From the NCBI GenBank assembly GCA_037127255.1, contig JBANSL010000008.1:38453373-38517372 (forward strand): a stretch of DNA of 64,000 bases, read 5' to 3'. Position numbers and translations under genes: made by a program. This document shows positions 44,269 to 56,089 of the stretch, piece after piece. Source of the DNA: Persicaria tinctoria. Taxonomy: Eukaryota; Streptophyta; Magnoliopsida; Caryophyllales; Polygonaceae. The notes below the pieces were generated by a model. That model was not told where the DNA came from, searched no databases, and was given only the letters and a program-made list of their open reading frames with translations. Each line of letters starts with the position of its first letter. Positions within the stretch are counted from its first letter, which is position 1.

Positions 44269-44318
44269 GTAAGTGTATTTGACGAACTACTTCTCATCTA
44301 TGGCGAAAAGTAGATACC

Positions 44319-44323
44319 CGTGA
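44319..44323. repeat. Target-site duplication CGTGA (left, LARD)
   Basis: Matches CGTGA at 53790-53794. The paralogous sequence at 54288-54305 (GATACCAATGAACC) shows the uninterrupted site and confirms the insertion. Confidence 0.93.
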
Positions 44324-44701
44324 TGTAACGGCCCGGAATTATGATTTCCGGGTTACGTTTCAAGGGATAAAACCCCTTGTTCGGATCTTGCAATTCAGGT
44401 ACGGGTTGAGTTTTAAAACAAAATATTTGTACTAAAAGAAGGGATTTCGAACCCTTAAAGATCGCGGATCCATTGGAGATCAAATACCTGCCTTAGTCTA
44501 ATCGTGAAATCGAGCGAAAGCAAAAATAAGGTTGAGTTTAAATACCATCCGAAAGGGAGTATTAAAAGAGAGGAAGTGTGGTGGTCTCTCAACCTCTCGA
44601 TCTAACGCCAAAAGTCTGAACCCGCCAAGCATCCACATAAGCAACGATAACGGCTAGTGATTACCTGAATCTAAAAAAAATGAGGGGGATCTGGGTCAAT
44701 C
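44324..44701 (-). repeat. Inverted copy of the LARD LTR 3' end
   Basis: Perfect reverse complement (by eye) of 45048-45425 and of 53412-53789. The junction with the direct LTR sequence is the 11-bp motif CTGGGTCAATC (44691-44701), which occurs in the LTR in both orientations (53055-53065 and, as GATTGACCCAG, 53412-53422). Confidence 0.92.
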
Positions 44702-45425
44702 GAGTCTATATGAGCATGATATGATAGCCCAACACCATCGGGCAAGCGATGATATGATATGATATGATATGATGATGCCGTGGGTTGTGCACCACCACGA
44801 GGAATTTGCTATGCTATAGCACCGAACTGGCCAGTGTCCGCCCTATCGGAAGGGGGGTGGAGGTACGAGAGGGACATGCCACTTGGCATTCTGTGTGGAT
44901 CCATTTATCGCTTTCTGCATTATATTAAACTGTCAATATATATACGTGATTTAATTTACGCATGGCATTACGCATTTCATCTTAAGAGTAGGATGCTTAT
45001 TATATGCCTCTCAGAGTGTGTTTACATACGCGCATGAGTGACCTGATGATTGACCCAGATCCCCCTCATTTTTTTTAGATTCAGGTAATCACTAGCCGTT
45101 ATCGTTGCTTATGTGGATGCTTGGCGGGTTCAGACTTTTGGCGTTAGATCGAGAGGTTGAGAGACCACCACACTTCCTCTCTTTTAATACTCCCTTTCGG
45201 ATGGTATTTAAACTCAACCTTATTTTTGCTTTCGCTCGATTTCACGATTAGACTAAGGCAGGTATTTGATCTCCAATGGATCCGCGATCTTTAAGGGTTC
45301 GAAATCCCTTCTTTTAGTACAAATATTTTGTTTTAAAACTCAACCCGTACCTGAATTGCAAGATCCGAACAAGGGGTTTTATCCCTTGAAACGTAACCCG
45401 GAAATCATAATTCCGGGCCGTTACA
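44691..45425 (+). repeat. LARD 5' LTR, truncated to its last 735 bp
   Basis: Equals 53055-53789 including a GATAT(GATAT)n run. About 2.1 kb of the normal LTR 5' part is missing. The 85-codon frame at 44780-45037 is LTR sequence and not a gene. Confidence 0.92.
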
Positions 45426-45429
45426 AAGA

Positions 45430-45441
45430 TGGTATCAGAGC
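45430..45441 (+). other. LARD primer-binding site, initiator tRNA-Met
   Basis: TGGTATCAGAGC, 4 bases inside the left LTR end. Confidence 0.95.
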
Positions 45442-48400
45442 CCAGGTTGTGCAATTCGGGTACACAAGGGTCGAGTGTGTGTTTTGAAAACCGCCCACGA
45501 GTTTCAAGGACTTTTTGAAAAGGATTTAAAGGGGCAAAATGAATTTAAGGTGCTTAACTAAAATTGAACTAAGTAATGAACTCGAGTTGTAATAAAAAAG
45601 GAGAATCGACGAAACGGGGACACGATTGGGTAGTAAAGGCGCTAGACCCCCCCTATTGGGTGTAGTTTGGAACGGTAGGCAAAATATTAGCTTGCTCTTT
45701 ACAGAGGGTCCGGAAGACTCCAAGGAATTTGCACCAAGGTGGTTGGAGTGGCAAGTTAGGTAGGATCGCGAGGTTTTTGCCCCTCCGGTCAGTCGCTCCT
45801 CGAAGAGTGACATTAGATAGCTTTATGTGCTTTATATATTGAGACTGAGTACGATCTCCCTCGAAGGAGGTCATTATAATTGTCATTGACTAATTCTATG
45901 CTGAGTGCTTGATATGCTAAAGTCTGATTGGTATGCCTAACAATTAAATGTGTATCGACTGATCTGTACAAACGGGATAGTGGGAGTACCCTTAATTCTA
46001 TGTGGTCAACCCAGCTTGTGTGAAATAGCCCTTCCACTATGTTTGTTAACCCTTTGACGGTTCTATCGAGTCTTTCTCCCGGATGTCAGTATCTTTCATG
46101 GGAATCGGGTAGGTAAACACATTGCGTCAGAAACTCATGTATGTATATGGAGGTTGTCTGAGTGAGTATTGAAAGATAGTTCTTGATGTCATTTTGAGTC
46201 AAAAGTAAGGTGTTTCCGGGGTTGTCTTCCTTGATTCTTATGATGATCAACCGAGGTTTTCTTGCCACAAAGAGTCATACGTACCAAGGTCCCACGAGAA
46301 ATAGGGGTGATGAGTCAGTTCGGGAAGGTCAATGGTTGCCCTTAGGGATTTCTGTCCGGTTGTAATGGTGACTCTCTCTGAACTGCATGGCATGATTTTG
46401 TAACCTCCTGCATGTATCTTGCAAAATGCTTATTTGTAAAATGTTGCTCATGTTATTACATCTGTGATTAGTTACATTGATCAAGTCTTGTGTTATGTCT
46501 CACTCTCTATCGTGATTACGTTGCCATAGCATGCCTACTTGACTTATTGTATTAGTTGTACTAATGATTGATTGGAAGCGTATAAACCACATGATATAAA
46601 CCTACATGATAATTGTTTTCTCCTGGGTTAGGTCCATGATAGTGTGATAAACTCTTCTTCGTATGAATGCCTGTAAATGATATCTTTAGCATACTAGTGG
46701 ATGACGCCTTGATGCTTATTACTTGTTTTATGACAAGAATCTACAACATGCCCATCTATTTTGTATTCATCAGATTAATGATTGTTGGTTGTTTGCACTT
46801 GATATTGTTGTGTGATTAGTTGCGTTGGATGGGGAATATGTGGTATAATTGAGTCTTGATGAATGCATGCTTTAATTTTTTTATGACCTCATGATGGCCA
46901 TTGTGCGAGTCCAAGTTACACATGTTACGTGTCTATCCTCCCAGCATGCCCTACTCGGTATGTTGCACCGTCATACTACTGCATGAATGTAAATGTCATG
47001 TGTTAGGAAGCCGCATGATTAATGTTCTCCCTGTAAATAGGTTCATGATAGTGTGATCGTTCAGTTCTTGTATCATGATAGGGTGACTTCCATACTTGAT
47101 GATTATGTGTTATAACTTGATGTCAACATGCCGTATATGACACGTAATTTCCAGTACATGTTAAGATGATGATCCTAAATGTAAATTCGTGGTTGTATGA
47201 CATTTTGTACCCATGCTTTCCCCATTGCTTAGGTTCCGTGTTGCACCTTGCTTCCTGTCCTGATTATATGTCGCCTTCGCATGTCTAATTGACCTGTTGT
47301 ATTGGTCGTACTAACGGCTGATTTGAAGCATGAATTGCATGATAAATGTATGTATATAGTTATTGTCTTCCCCTAGATTAGGCCCATGATAGTGTGCTAC
47401 ATTTCCCTTGTATGAATGTCGTAAGATAATTTTCCCTGCATGATTAGTCGATGTTACCCGTGGTTTGTTGACTAAATTAGTAGTTCAATTGTGATCATGC
47501 TATTTAACGTGATGTCTTGGTAAATGCATGCCTTATTAAAATGGTTGTTGAGTTGGAATACATACCTTGTATGCTTGTCATATTGCCAGTTGCGTAGGTT
47601 TGCATTATGCATTGCTATATTCCCCTCATGCTTCTATATCGACGGATTATGTTCATAGGATTTCTTGCACATCGATGTGTTGGTCATTCAAGCGCATGTA
47701 TGTATCGAATGTCATGTTAAGTCTTTAGTATCATGTAGGACCATTGGTTGTGACTTGTGCGAATTTATACCTTGCTTGCATTATTGTTGATTCCCTCTCG
47801 AGTTGGGTCTCTCATAGTGTGATCCTTCCCTCTTTCTATCACCTTGAAATATCTTACTCATGCAAATTAGATTGATGTTGAATTCGATGATCAGTTGCTT
47901 TATATGATGGTTTATCCTAGCATGCCTACATGTTATCGCTCGGGAGTGTTTCCCCTATTACCTTATGAATTCCTCTAGTGCTGGCATAGATGTATGACTT
48001 GGCACCTCGCATGATCACACACCACGTTATATCATTTCGCATATGCATGACGCGTGAATGTTAGAATAAATTTAGTCGAGTTACCTTGATTGTGGTCATG
48101 ATTCGTTATGTGCTAGTAGTATCATGTAGGGCTTATGATTTCCAATATGACTCGCTAAATGATTACATCTTTTACCTATTCTATGATATGATAACTATTG
48201 TACCCTTATATGTGCCCTATGATGATTCGTTCCTAGCATGATTATAATCTATTGCACATGATGTCCATCTTGTTACTTTTGATGATGCCTCATGTTTCGT
48301 GAACATCCTGTTGAACCCCTTTTAATGACTCTTGACTATGCTTGTATCACATTATGTGTCGCTAGTATAATGTAGGACATGTGTTTTCTAAATGTATATC

Positions 48401-50907
48401 GTCGTATGATTACGTACCATGTTTGACCTATTATATGACCAGTGTGTTCGGATGAGATAGTTACTAGGTTGCTCCTATGTGTTCTCGTATGACGCTTAAT
48501 CTGGTTGTTATATTACACCTCGCCAGGCCATATTTGACCTCACCTATTGATGCGTACACCATGCTTGTGCATTCGTTCATATACACCATACTCGTCATCG
48601 TCGTTAAATCCCACATGACCTCGAATCCTGCATGATCATTCTTGATTCCGCATAACTTGTTTAAGTTGCTAGGGATATCTGCTTTCATGGAATAATAGAC
48701 TACTATATTGTCTCGCATGCATCAGTATAGGAATCGATCGTGTCGTTGGAAATTAATACGAATGTTGCTCCCCCGATATAGTTACATGTTAGCGTGGATT
48801 AGTGTGATTGACATGCTCCGTGATGAATTCGTGTTTGCTTGTCGCGATTATAACTTAATAGACTTCCATAAGGGCATCGTTGCTATTCTCAGGTCGGAGT
48901 TTCGTCTCTAGTTGTCATCTTTAGGATTGGTCTGTGTTTGTTCCGAAAGGAACATTGGGTTGTCCGCTCTTGTCCCTCCCCTATCTTCGCTAACTTGAAC
49001 TCCTACGCGACACGTTGGACGAGCGACCGCATGAAAGAGGAAATGGGAAGTCCGATAGCGATAGAGCAACGCCGCGAAGGCGTGGGCCCATAACCCACGG
49101 GCCTCAGGATCAATGATTTTAGCAAGACAAGCACGTTTTGAGGATGACGATTACTGAGTACGATATGACTTGCAAGCAGGAGTGTCCTCCGTTCGAACTC
49201 TTAATCCTCTCTGAATTAATTGATGATGGTATTGCATTGATATGGCGATGGAATTTGTGTGTTGATGTGCTGACCTAGTAATGAATCTTGCATGATCATT
49301 CATTGTCTATGATGATATGATTCGATGTCTTATAGTTTTCATGTACCATGATGCTTCGATGTTTTGCTACCCTATATTGCTAAGCATGATCTGAACTCTT
49401 GTGCCTATAAAAGTATGAACTGTGAATGCTGACGAACCTGAATTGTTTTCTAATAAGGTTATGATGAAAGTTGCTAGCTTGAATTGACTATGTTCCTATA
49501 TGATATTTTGCAATAATTTTGGGCATAATAGCAAATTGAGACTTGTTGACGTACTAATGTTAATTTGGGAATTTTCTTGCTTACATGACTTGTAAATATG
49601 TACTGACATGATGTTAGATAGCGACCATGAGGAACTTGGTATGGAACAATACTACATGTTGATATGCAATATTGAAATCTAGTGAAAGTGACAAATGCTA
49701 TCATGATATATTGATGATTTGCTAACTTGTTATGTTGTTGTGGAAACATGTTAGAATGTGTTGCGACATGATATATGAGATAATGATGTGTTATTATATG
49801 AAAGCAGGATGATGTATTATATAGTTAAACATGATTATTGATACGTCAAATGATGAACATGACTCAATGGTGCCTGGTTACTTAATGATCATCATTCGAT
49901 ATTGTGATTAGTTGAGGTGATGTCTTTGATAGCATGTTGACATGTTGGTGATTTATATACTACTTGATCTTCCTTTTCTGAATCCTAATAGCATGATCTT
50001 GATGTGTTGATATGTTGACATGGTAAATCTGCTATGACGGGTTCTACTTGTAGTGCGATGTTATGCGATTGTGAGAGTTGATGTGTATTGACATACTAAC
50101 CCCGTGACACCTAGCCCATTGATCTATTGACATGTGTGCTTGCATGATAAGTTATGAGAATTCGATCACGGACTTGTGATGCCTTCAGTATGATGTAGAT
50201 ATGCCTTATGTCTCGTGGTATGATGTTGAGATTTTGTTATTGCTTTTGGCATGTTTTGAAGGGATGGTATGATTTATGTTATGGGTAAAAATGTTATGTG
50301 GTTGAGATTATCATGATTGATGTTGAGATTTGCCACATGAGAGGTGGCTAATGATGTTATGAGTTGATGAGTTGGTTTACTTTTGTTCATGCTGAGTTGA
50401 GAACGATGATTGATTTGATTCGGAAACTAGGAAGAGAATATGAGATTAGTCTTTAGAGGTGGATGATTCCACCTCTCGTGATGTGAAATTGCTTGACTAA
50501 CGTCGAATTTGAAGATTTTGAACGAATTTGAAAAATACTAACTTGGATTTTAAAAGAATAAATCCTATCAAGAATTTTAACGATTTCGAGGTCAATCTTT
50601 CCATTTGCAAAACTCTTTTGAATCATTCGGGACTGGATTTACATTATGGCGCCTCACGAAGTGGATAATAATATTTGAGTTATGATATGGCCAAAGAGTC
50701 GGAGTAAGGATGTGGTAGGGGCCCATATTACATTCTTACTACGGTCTATTTGGGGATATTATGATCACGACAACGGTACTGTGAGTACCTCATAGGGGCA
50801 CTTATGAGGTGTTTACGGGATCAATGACATGATCCTTGGACTCATCGCTTTAAAACTTCATCCCCTGTTTTAAAATGATTTTAGTCTCGGGGACGAGACT
50901 TGTTTTT
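45442..50907. other. LARD non-coding interior
   Basis: About 5.5 kb without any retroelement domain. It is rich in CATGAT-like words. Diverged long-period repeats are visible: TAGGYCCATGATAGTGTG at about 46630 and 47386 (period ~760 bp, with matching flanks CATGCCTACTTGACTTATTGT and CATGTCTAATTGACCTGTTGT), and related CATAGTGTGATC motifs near 47043 and 47812. A more GC-rich island lies at 48955-49135. Short frames are not credited. Confidence 0.8.
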
Positions 50908-50919
50908 AGAGGTGGATGA
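50908..50919 (+). other. LARD polypurine tract
   Basis: AGAGGTGGATGA directly precedes the right LTR start at 50920. The preceding CTCGGGGACGAGACTTG is the usual 3' internal end of plant gypsy elements. Confidence 0.85.
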
Positions 50920-53789
50920 TGTAAAGGCTCGGATTTTTAAATCCTAATTTTTGCGGAAAAAAAAAAAAATAAAGAGAGAATTAAAAATGAAATTAAATCG
51001 GAATATAAAATTTGGCAAATAATTTCCGTCCTTTCACCTCAAAAACTCAAAATAATTATCGGATGGCAATATCCGTCGACTTTAAAAAAATCTAATCGAT
51101 CGAGAGAGCGAGAGTCGGAAAAACTAACGTTTGAGGACTAATTGCGGGATTCAAAATTTGCGTATTTGGAATTTATTTCCGGGTATTGTTTTAACCAATT
51201 TCACACCCTAACCTCACCCACTCCCTCCTACCTTACCCTGCAACCCGAACCCATCCCCTGCCTACTTCACCCCGTCACTTTCACTTGGTCACCATCACTG
51301 TCGTCATCGTTCTTCACCATCACCTTAACTGATTCCCTCCCTCACTCTCCCGCTCCCATCGGTTCACCAACCCCGCTCCATTTTCATTCATCGTCACCCT
51401 CACTCACAAGCATCATCGCCATCACCGTCTCTTGCTCACCATCTCCATCACTTCTTCACTCATCACCTTAATCGCCCTCCATCGATCACCATCGGCGCCA
51501 GCAGAAGCACCTCATCATCGCGAAGCCGAAGTCCGACGAAGCTAGCGATCCGTTGAGAGCTCACAGCACCACCACCGAAGCTCTTCCTCCCATGTTCGAT
51601 CGCGAGCCATGTTCCGGTAAGCGATTCTATTCCGTCTTCGATCGAAGCCACTCCCGGACTTCACCATCACGCTCATCCATGTCCCACGCAGGTCCGACGA
51701 TCCATCGGGAGCCTCCGACGACGCTCAGAACTCCGATCGAGAGCTCCGAAGTCGCGAAATTTCTCGGTGAGCTCTCTAGCCTTCTTTTCTCTCTCATTCG
51801 ATGTCTTGAATTGTTTCGATGTTTGGGCTAATTGGGGGTGAGCGAGAGCTGAGTGTGGGGAGTCGAGCGAGCTCGAGAGCTCCGACAGCTCGAGGGCGTA
51901 GGCGAGAGCGTGAGCGAGCAGCAACTGTGCGTGAGCGAGCGGCCTGAGGAGAGGCAAACGCGGGCATGAGAGCGCCGCGAGGGCGTGAGCGGGTGCGAGA
52001 GTGTTGGCTGCGAGCGTGAGCCGGTCCGGCGAGCGGGGAGGCAGGAGAATCTCGAGGGCGGGATCCGGGATGGATGAACGGCGTCGATCGGCGTGGTTCA
52101 GGCGAGGGCAGCTCATTTCGAAATTGGAGGAAGAAGATGGATCAAGCGGGGCCCCTGCCCAGTCAGCATACGTGGCCCCACTCCTTCGTTTCATTATTTT
52201 GTTTAACCGGTTGAGATTTATGCGGGTTCGGTTCGGTTTGGGTTAAAAGCGTTGGTTCGGTTTGGGTTTATTTGTTATTTATTTATTTATTAGATTTATT
52301 AATTAATAGTTTAACCGATTTCCGATAATTGATTATTTAGAAATCGATTTGTGTGTCGGTATTTAAAAGGGGTCGGTTTTAAAGTATATAAATTGAATTA
52401 TTTAGTAACGGTTGAAAATTATTTAAGTCCCTAGAAGAATGATTTTAAATTAAAGTAAAGTATGTCGGGATTATTTAAATGGATTTTTGGAAGTATTTTT
52501 AAAGATTAAATATTTTATGAATTAGAAATGGCTAAATATAATTTTGAAGTAATTGTTTTAAATAACAACTTGACTAGCTAGTGAGATTATATGGATTGCA
52601 GTATGATTGAGCGAGTAATGGAAATGACAATGGAATAAGATGATATAAGATGTTGCCATAAGTTGAGATAAAGAATGTTGATGATGCTATGATTAATGGA
52701 TTGGTGGGCATGTTATGTAGTGGTAAATGGATCCCGTTTTGTGCAGTTTACTTATGCATATTTATTAATAATTGCTAGGTGATCTGTAACTTGCTTGCTT
52801 ATACCTTGCTGCTTTTCGTCTTGCTGATCTGCTACTCCAGGTAAGTTCTTTGAACTTACTCATGATGGGCGCTCTATGCACTGGGTGTTATATAGTAGGC
52901 TAGTGTCCATGCACCATACGACTTAGAATCATGCTTAGGAGCTAAAATGAAAATCATATGATTGCTATATGTCCTTGCAAGAGAACGGCCGTTATCTGTG
53001 ATAGTCCTAGAGTCTTTGCTAGGGTCATAGGGTAGCCCAGCCTCATCGGGTACCCTGGGTCAATCGAGTCTATATGAGCATGATATGATAGCCCAACACC
53101 ATCGGGCAAGCGATGATATGATATGATATGATATGATGATGCCGTGGGTTGTGCACCACCACGAGGAATTTGCTATGCTATAGCACCGAACTGGCCAGTG
53201 TCCGCCCTATCGGAAGGGGGGTGGAGGTACGAGAGGGACATGCCACTTGGCATTCTGTGTGGATCCATTTATCGCTTTCTGCATTATATTAAACTGTCAA
53301 TATATATACGTGATTTAATTTACGCATGGCATTACGCATTTCATCTTAAGAGTAGGATGCTTATTATATGCCTCTCAGAGTGTGTTTACATACGCGCATG
53401 AGTGACCTGATGATTGACCCAGATCCCCCTCATTTTTTTTAGATTCAGGTAATCACTAGCCGTTATCGTTGCTTATGTGGATGCTTGGCGGGTTCAGACT
53501 TTTGGCGTTAGATCGAGAGGTTGAGAGACCACCACACTTCCTCTCTTTTAATACTCCCTTTCGGATGGTATTTAAACTCAACCTTATTTTTGCTTTCGCT
53601 CGATTTCACGATTAGACTAAGGCAGGTATTTGATCTCCAATGGATCCGCGATCTTTAAGGGTTCGAAATCCCTTCTTTTAGTACAAATATTTTGTTTTAA
53701 AACTCAACCCGTACCTGAATTGCAAGATCCGAACAAGGGGTTTTATCCCTTGAAACGTAACCCGGAAATCATAATTCCGGGCCGTTACA
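50920..53789 (+). repeat. LARD 3' LTR, full length
   Basis: 2,870 bp with ends TGTAAAGGCTCGG and CCGGGCCGTTACA, which are imperfect inverted repeats of each other. It includes a GC-rich segment (51240-52150) whose open frames lack domains. Confidence 0.93.
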
Positions 53790-53825
53790 CGTGAACCTTT
53801 TTTTTGTCCCTCGTTTCATCTTCAG

Positions 53826-53930
53826 GTGGAAAATGCCTTGGTTTGCGTCACTATCATCTTTGATGGTTGTTGGGTGTTCGAGGGAGACGGATGGGTGTTT
53901 GCTACACACTTTCTTCCCTCTCCCCCCCCT
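53826..53930 (+). pseudogene. MuDR-type N-terminal domain remnant (copy 1)
   Basis: After an AG at 53824-53825 the frame reads VENALVCVTIIFDGCWVFEG and DGWVFA, the start of the PB1-like MULE N-terminal module. It breaks off into a C-rich run (53920-53935). Before the LARD insertion it followed the exon at 44121-44268. Confidence 0.5.
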
Positions 53931-54086
53931 CCGTTGTATAATCTAAAAAAAAAGATGGAGAATATGACCACCATGGAAGACATGCTCTCAGCCCAAAGTT
54001 CCACCATGGAAGACAAAAATAAAAGGGAAGAAGGGAAGAAACCTTTCATTTTCTCCCTTCTCTCACATCGTTTGCAGCAGAAAGAG

Positions 54087-54523
54087 ATGGATAAAGAGAT
54101 GGAGAACGTTCCAACATTGAAGACAAGCTCTCGGCTTGCAGTTCCGGTTGCAGAGCACTTGTCGGCTTCATCCTATGCCCATGTCATTGATTAGAATCCC
54201 CGTGTCACCTTGATTTCCCAGAAACTTTTCTTCTCAAATGCAGGGGGTAAGTGTATTTGACGAAGTACTTTTCATCTATGGCGAAAAGTAGATACCAATG
54301 AACCTTTCTTCTTATCCCTCGTTTCATTTTCAAGTGAAAACGCCTTGATATGTGTCACTCTCATCTTCGATGGTTGTTGGGTGTTCGAAGGAGGTTGATG
54401 GGTGTTTGCGGGTGGGAAGTCGCATAAAAATGTGATGATACAAGAGGGCATCGACTTCACCTCTTTGAAAAACCTGATCATGGTCAAGCTTTTGGTTCCT
54501 TTGGGGTTAGGCACATATATCAA
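54087..54523 (+). pseudogene. Second copy: 5' exon plus MuDR-type N-terminal domain
   Basis: 54099-54193 repeats the exon at 44121 (MENVPTLKTSSRLAVPVAEH) but ends in an in-frame TAG after HVID. After a conserved intron the frame reads ENALICVTLIFDGCWVFEGG, a TGA, then WVFAGGKSHKNVMIQEGIDF and TSLKNLIMVKLL, extending the MULE N-terminal module further than copy 1. No transposase core follows. This pair arose by tandem duplication of a MULE-related unit. Confidence 0.5.
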
Positions 54524-54680
54524 ACTTTAGGTCTTTTGAGGTTACACCCATATGACAAACTTTTACTATTTTGGGAAGCACATATGACAAACTTTATGTA
54601 TTTTGGGGTTAAGCACATATGTCAAACTTTTGGTACTTTGGAGTTATGCACATATGTCAAGCTTTTGTGTATGAACACCT
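54500..54680. repeat. ~35-bp tandem repeat
   Basis: Five diverged units of the type GCACATATGTCAAACTTTTG followed by GTATTTTGGGGTTA. The motif returns near 54980-55080. Such arrays are common in the untranslated parts of MULE elements. Confidence 0.8.
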
Positions 54681-55159
54681 GTTTCTACTATAAATGATAC
54701 ATGTCAGCAATTGGAATTATACGTGTCGCCTAATATATTTGCTCTTGTCACTATGAATAGTCTGAAATTATATTTCTTATAGAAATAATGTCTGTTACCT
54801 ATTCATATCGTCATGTCACCTGAAATATGTAATTTGTCGCTTTCTGTGTTTCCATGGAATCGTTTCACATCCAAGCATTTCCATACAAGACCAACTCATG
54901 TTTCGACTACATGTAATACTGCACAAAATAATTGTCACCACACATGTCCATGAAACACTACAGTTATTAACCTATATAACATATGAAAAACTTTATGTAA
55001 GGGGTTAAGAACTTGTGAGTACTTTTGGAAACGGGTTAAGTACTTAGGAGTATCATGGGGTCCATGCACATATGACAAAGTTGGGTTTTATTTTGCCGTG
55101 TCCAAATTTTGTGGTTGCGCAATTCTTTATTCTGTAAAACGTATGTGTGAGCAATATGA

Positions 55160-55620
55160 AATATGCATGTCACTTGCCTGAATGGTCATGTCACCTGAAG
55201 GATTTAACGTGTCATTTTTTTGATTTTGACGTTTCACATTTCTAAGTGTCTACCAATTTGTTAAGAAAATAACCCACGTCACCCGTTTGTATGGTCGTGT
55301 CACCTGAATGAATTAACGTGTCACAATTTGGGGTTTCACTTTAAATTTGTTTTCAAAATGAATCATGTCACCTGTTTGTATGGCCATGTCACTTGAAGGA
55401 TTTAATGTGTCACTTGTTTGATTTTGACGTTTCACATTTCTTAGTGTCTGCCAATTTGTTAAGAAAATAGCCCCTGTCACCGGTTTGTATGGTCGTGTCA
55501 CCCGATTGAATTAACGTGTCACAGTTTTGGGTTTCACTTTAAATTTGTTTTCGAAATGAACCCTGTCACCTGTTTGTATGGCTGTGTCACTTGAAGGATT
55601 TAACATGTCTGTTTTTCCAC
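55160..55620. repeat. ~198-bp tandem repeat with ~99-bp subrepeats
   Basis: Units share CCTGTTTGTATGGYCGTGTCA, GAATTAACGTGTCAC and GTTTCACTTTAAATTTG. About two full units and a partial one. Each unit consists of two related halves. Confidence 0.85.
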
Positions 55621-55639
55621 TCAAAATATTTCAAAACCA

Positions 55640-56089
55640 AGTACGTTCGTAAAGAAAACCCCCAAGTGCATAAGATGTTGATAAAAGACTAACATGTACT
55701 GACCAACCAATGTCATCAAATACTTCATCTACTAACTAACGGAGAACATAACATCCTACAAGTTTTGAGCAACAAAGTTCAGAAAATACAACCCCAACAA
55801 AGTTCATAACAACCCAGTGGTATGAAAAGTACGCTATGATAAAAAGTTGTCTGTGATTTATTAAAGTCTACCATGGGAGATGGCAATAGCAAGCAACTGC
55901 CTGTACGTCCCGATGGCAACGGAGATCATAATTCCTTCATAAGCTCCGTGTCGTAGTCTGTCATCCGCTTCTCCCCATCCTCGCTACACACTCACGATGA
56001 CAATGTTAGGTGAATGACATCATTTGTAGAATACGTTGGAGACAAATACATATGTGGGGTACCTTACCATCCACTTCTTTATAATTGAT
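55640..56089 (-). pseudogene. Possible 3' exons of the broken Ulp1-like gene
   Basis: The minus strand has a donor at 56067 (GGATG|GTAAGG) and an exon after AG near 55985 encoding EDGEKRMTDYDTELMKEL followed by a stop. They would follow the Ulp1-like exons at 57.5-57.9 kb. A CACTA terminus lies in between (56090). Linkage to the Ulp1 gene is inferred from strand and order only. Confidence 0.3.

Larger units (their letters stand above)
44324..53789 (+). mobile_element. LARD-type non-coding LTR retrotransposon with aberrant left end
   Basis: This 9,466-bp element is flanked by TSD CGTGA. The right LTR (50920-53789, 2,870 bp) runs TGTAAAGGC to CCGTTACA. The left side has only the last 735 bp of the LTR (44691-45425), preceded by an inverted copy of its last 378 bp (44324-44701). 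The element therefore begins TGTAACGG, the complement of its own right end. PBS (tRNA-iMet) and PPT are present. The 5.5-kb interior has no gag or pol, so it depends on enzymes from another element. Left and right LTR segments look identical over 735 bp, indicating a very recent insertion. Confidence 0.92.

Noticed and set aside
44780..45037. 85-codon frame also found at 53144-53401
   Set aside because: The identical copy is due to the two LTRs and does not reflect selection on a protein.
51142..52246. Several frames of 80-170 codons in the LARD right LTR
   Set aside because: GC-rich LTR part, with open frames on both strands and low-complexity Ser/Pro or Ala/Arg composition.
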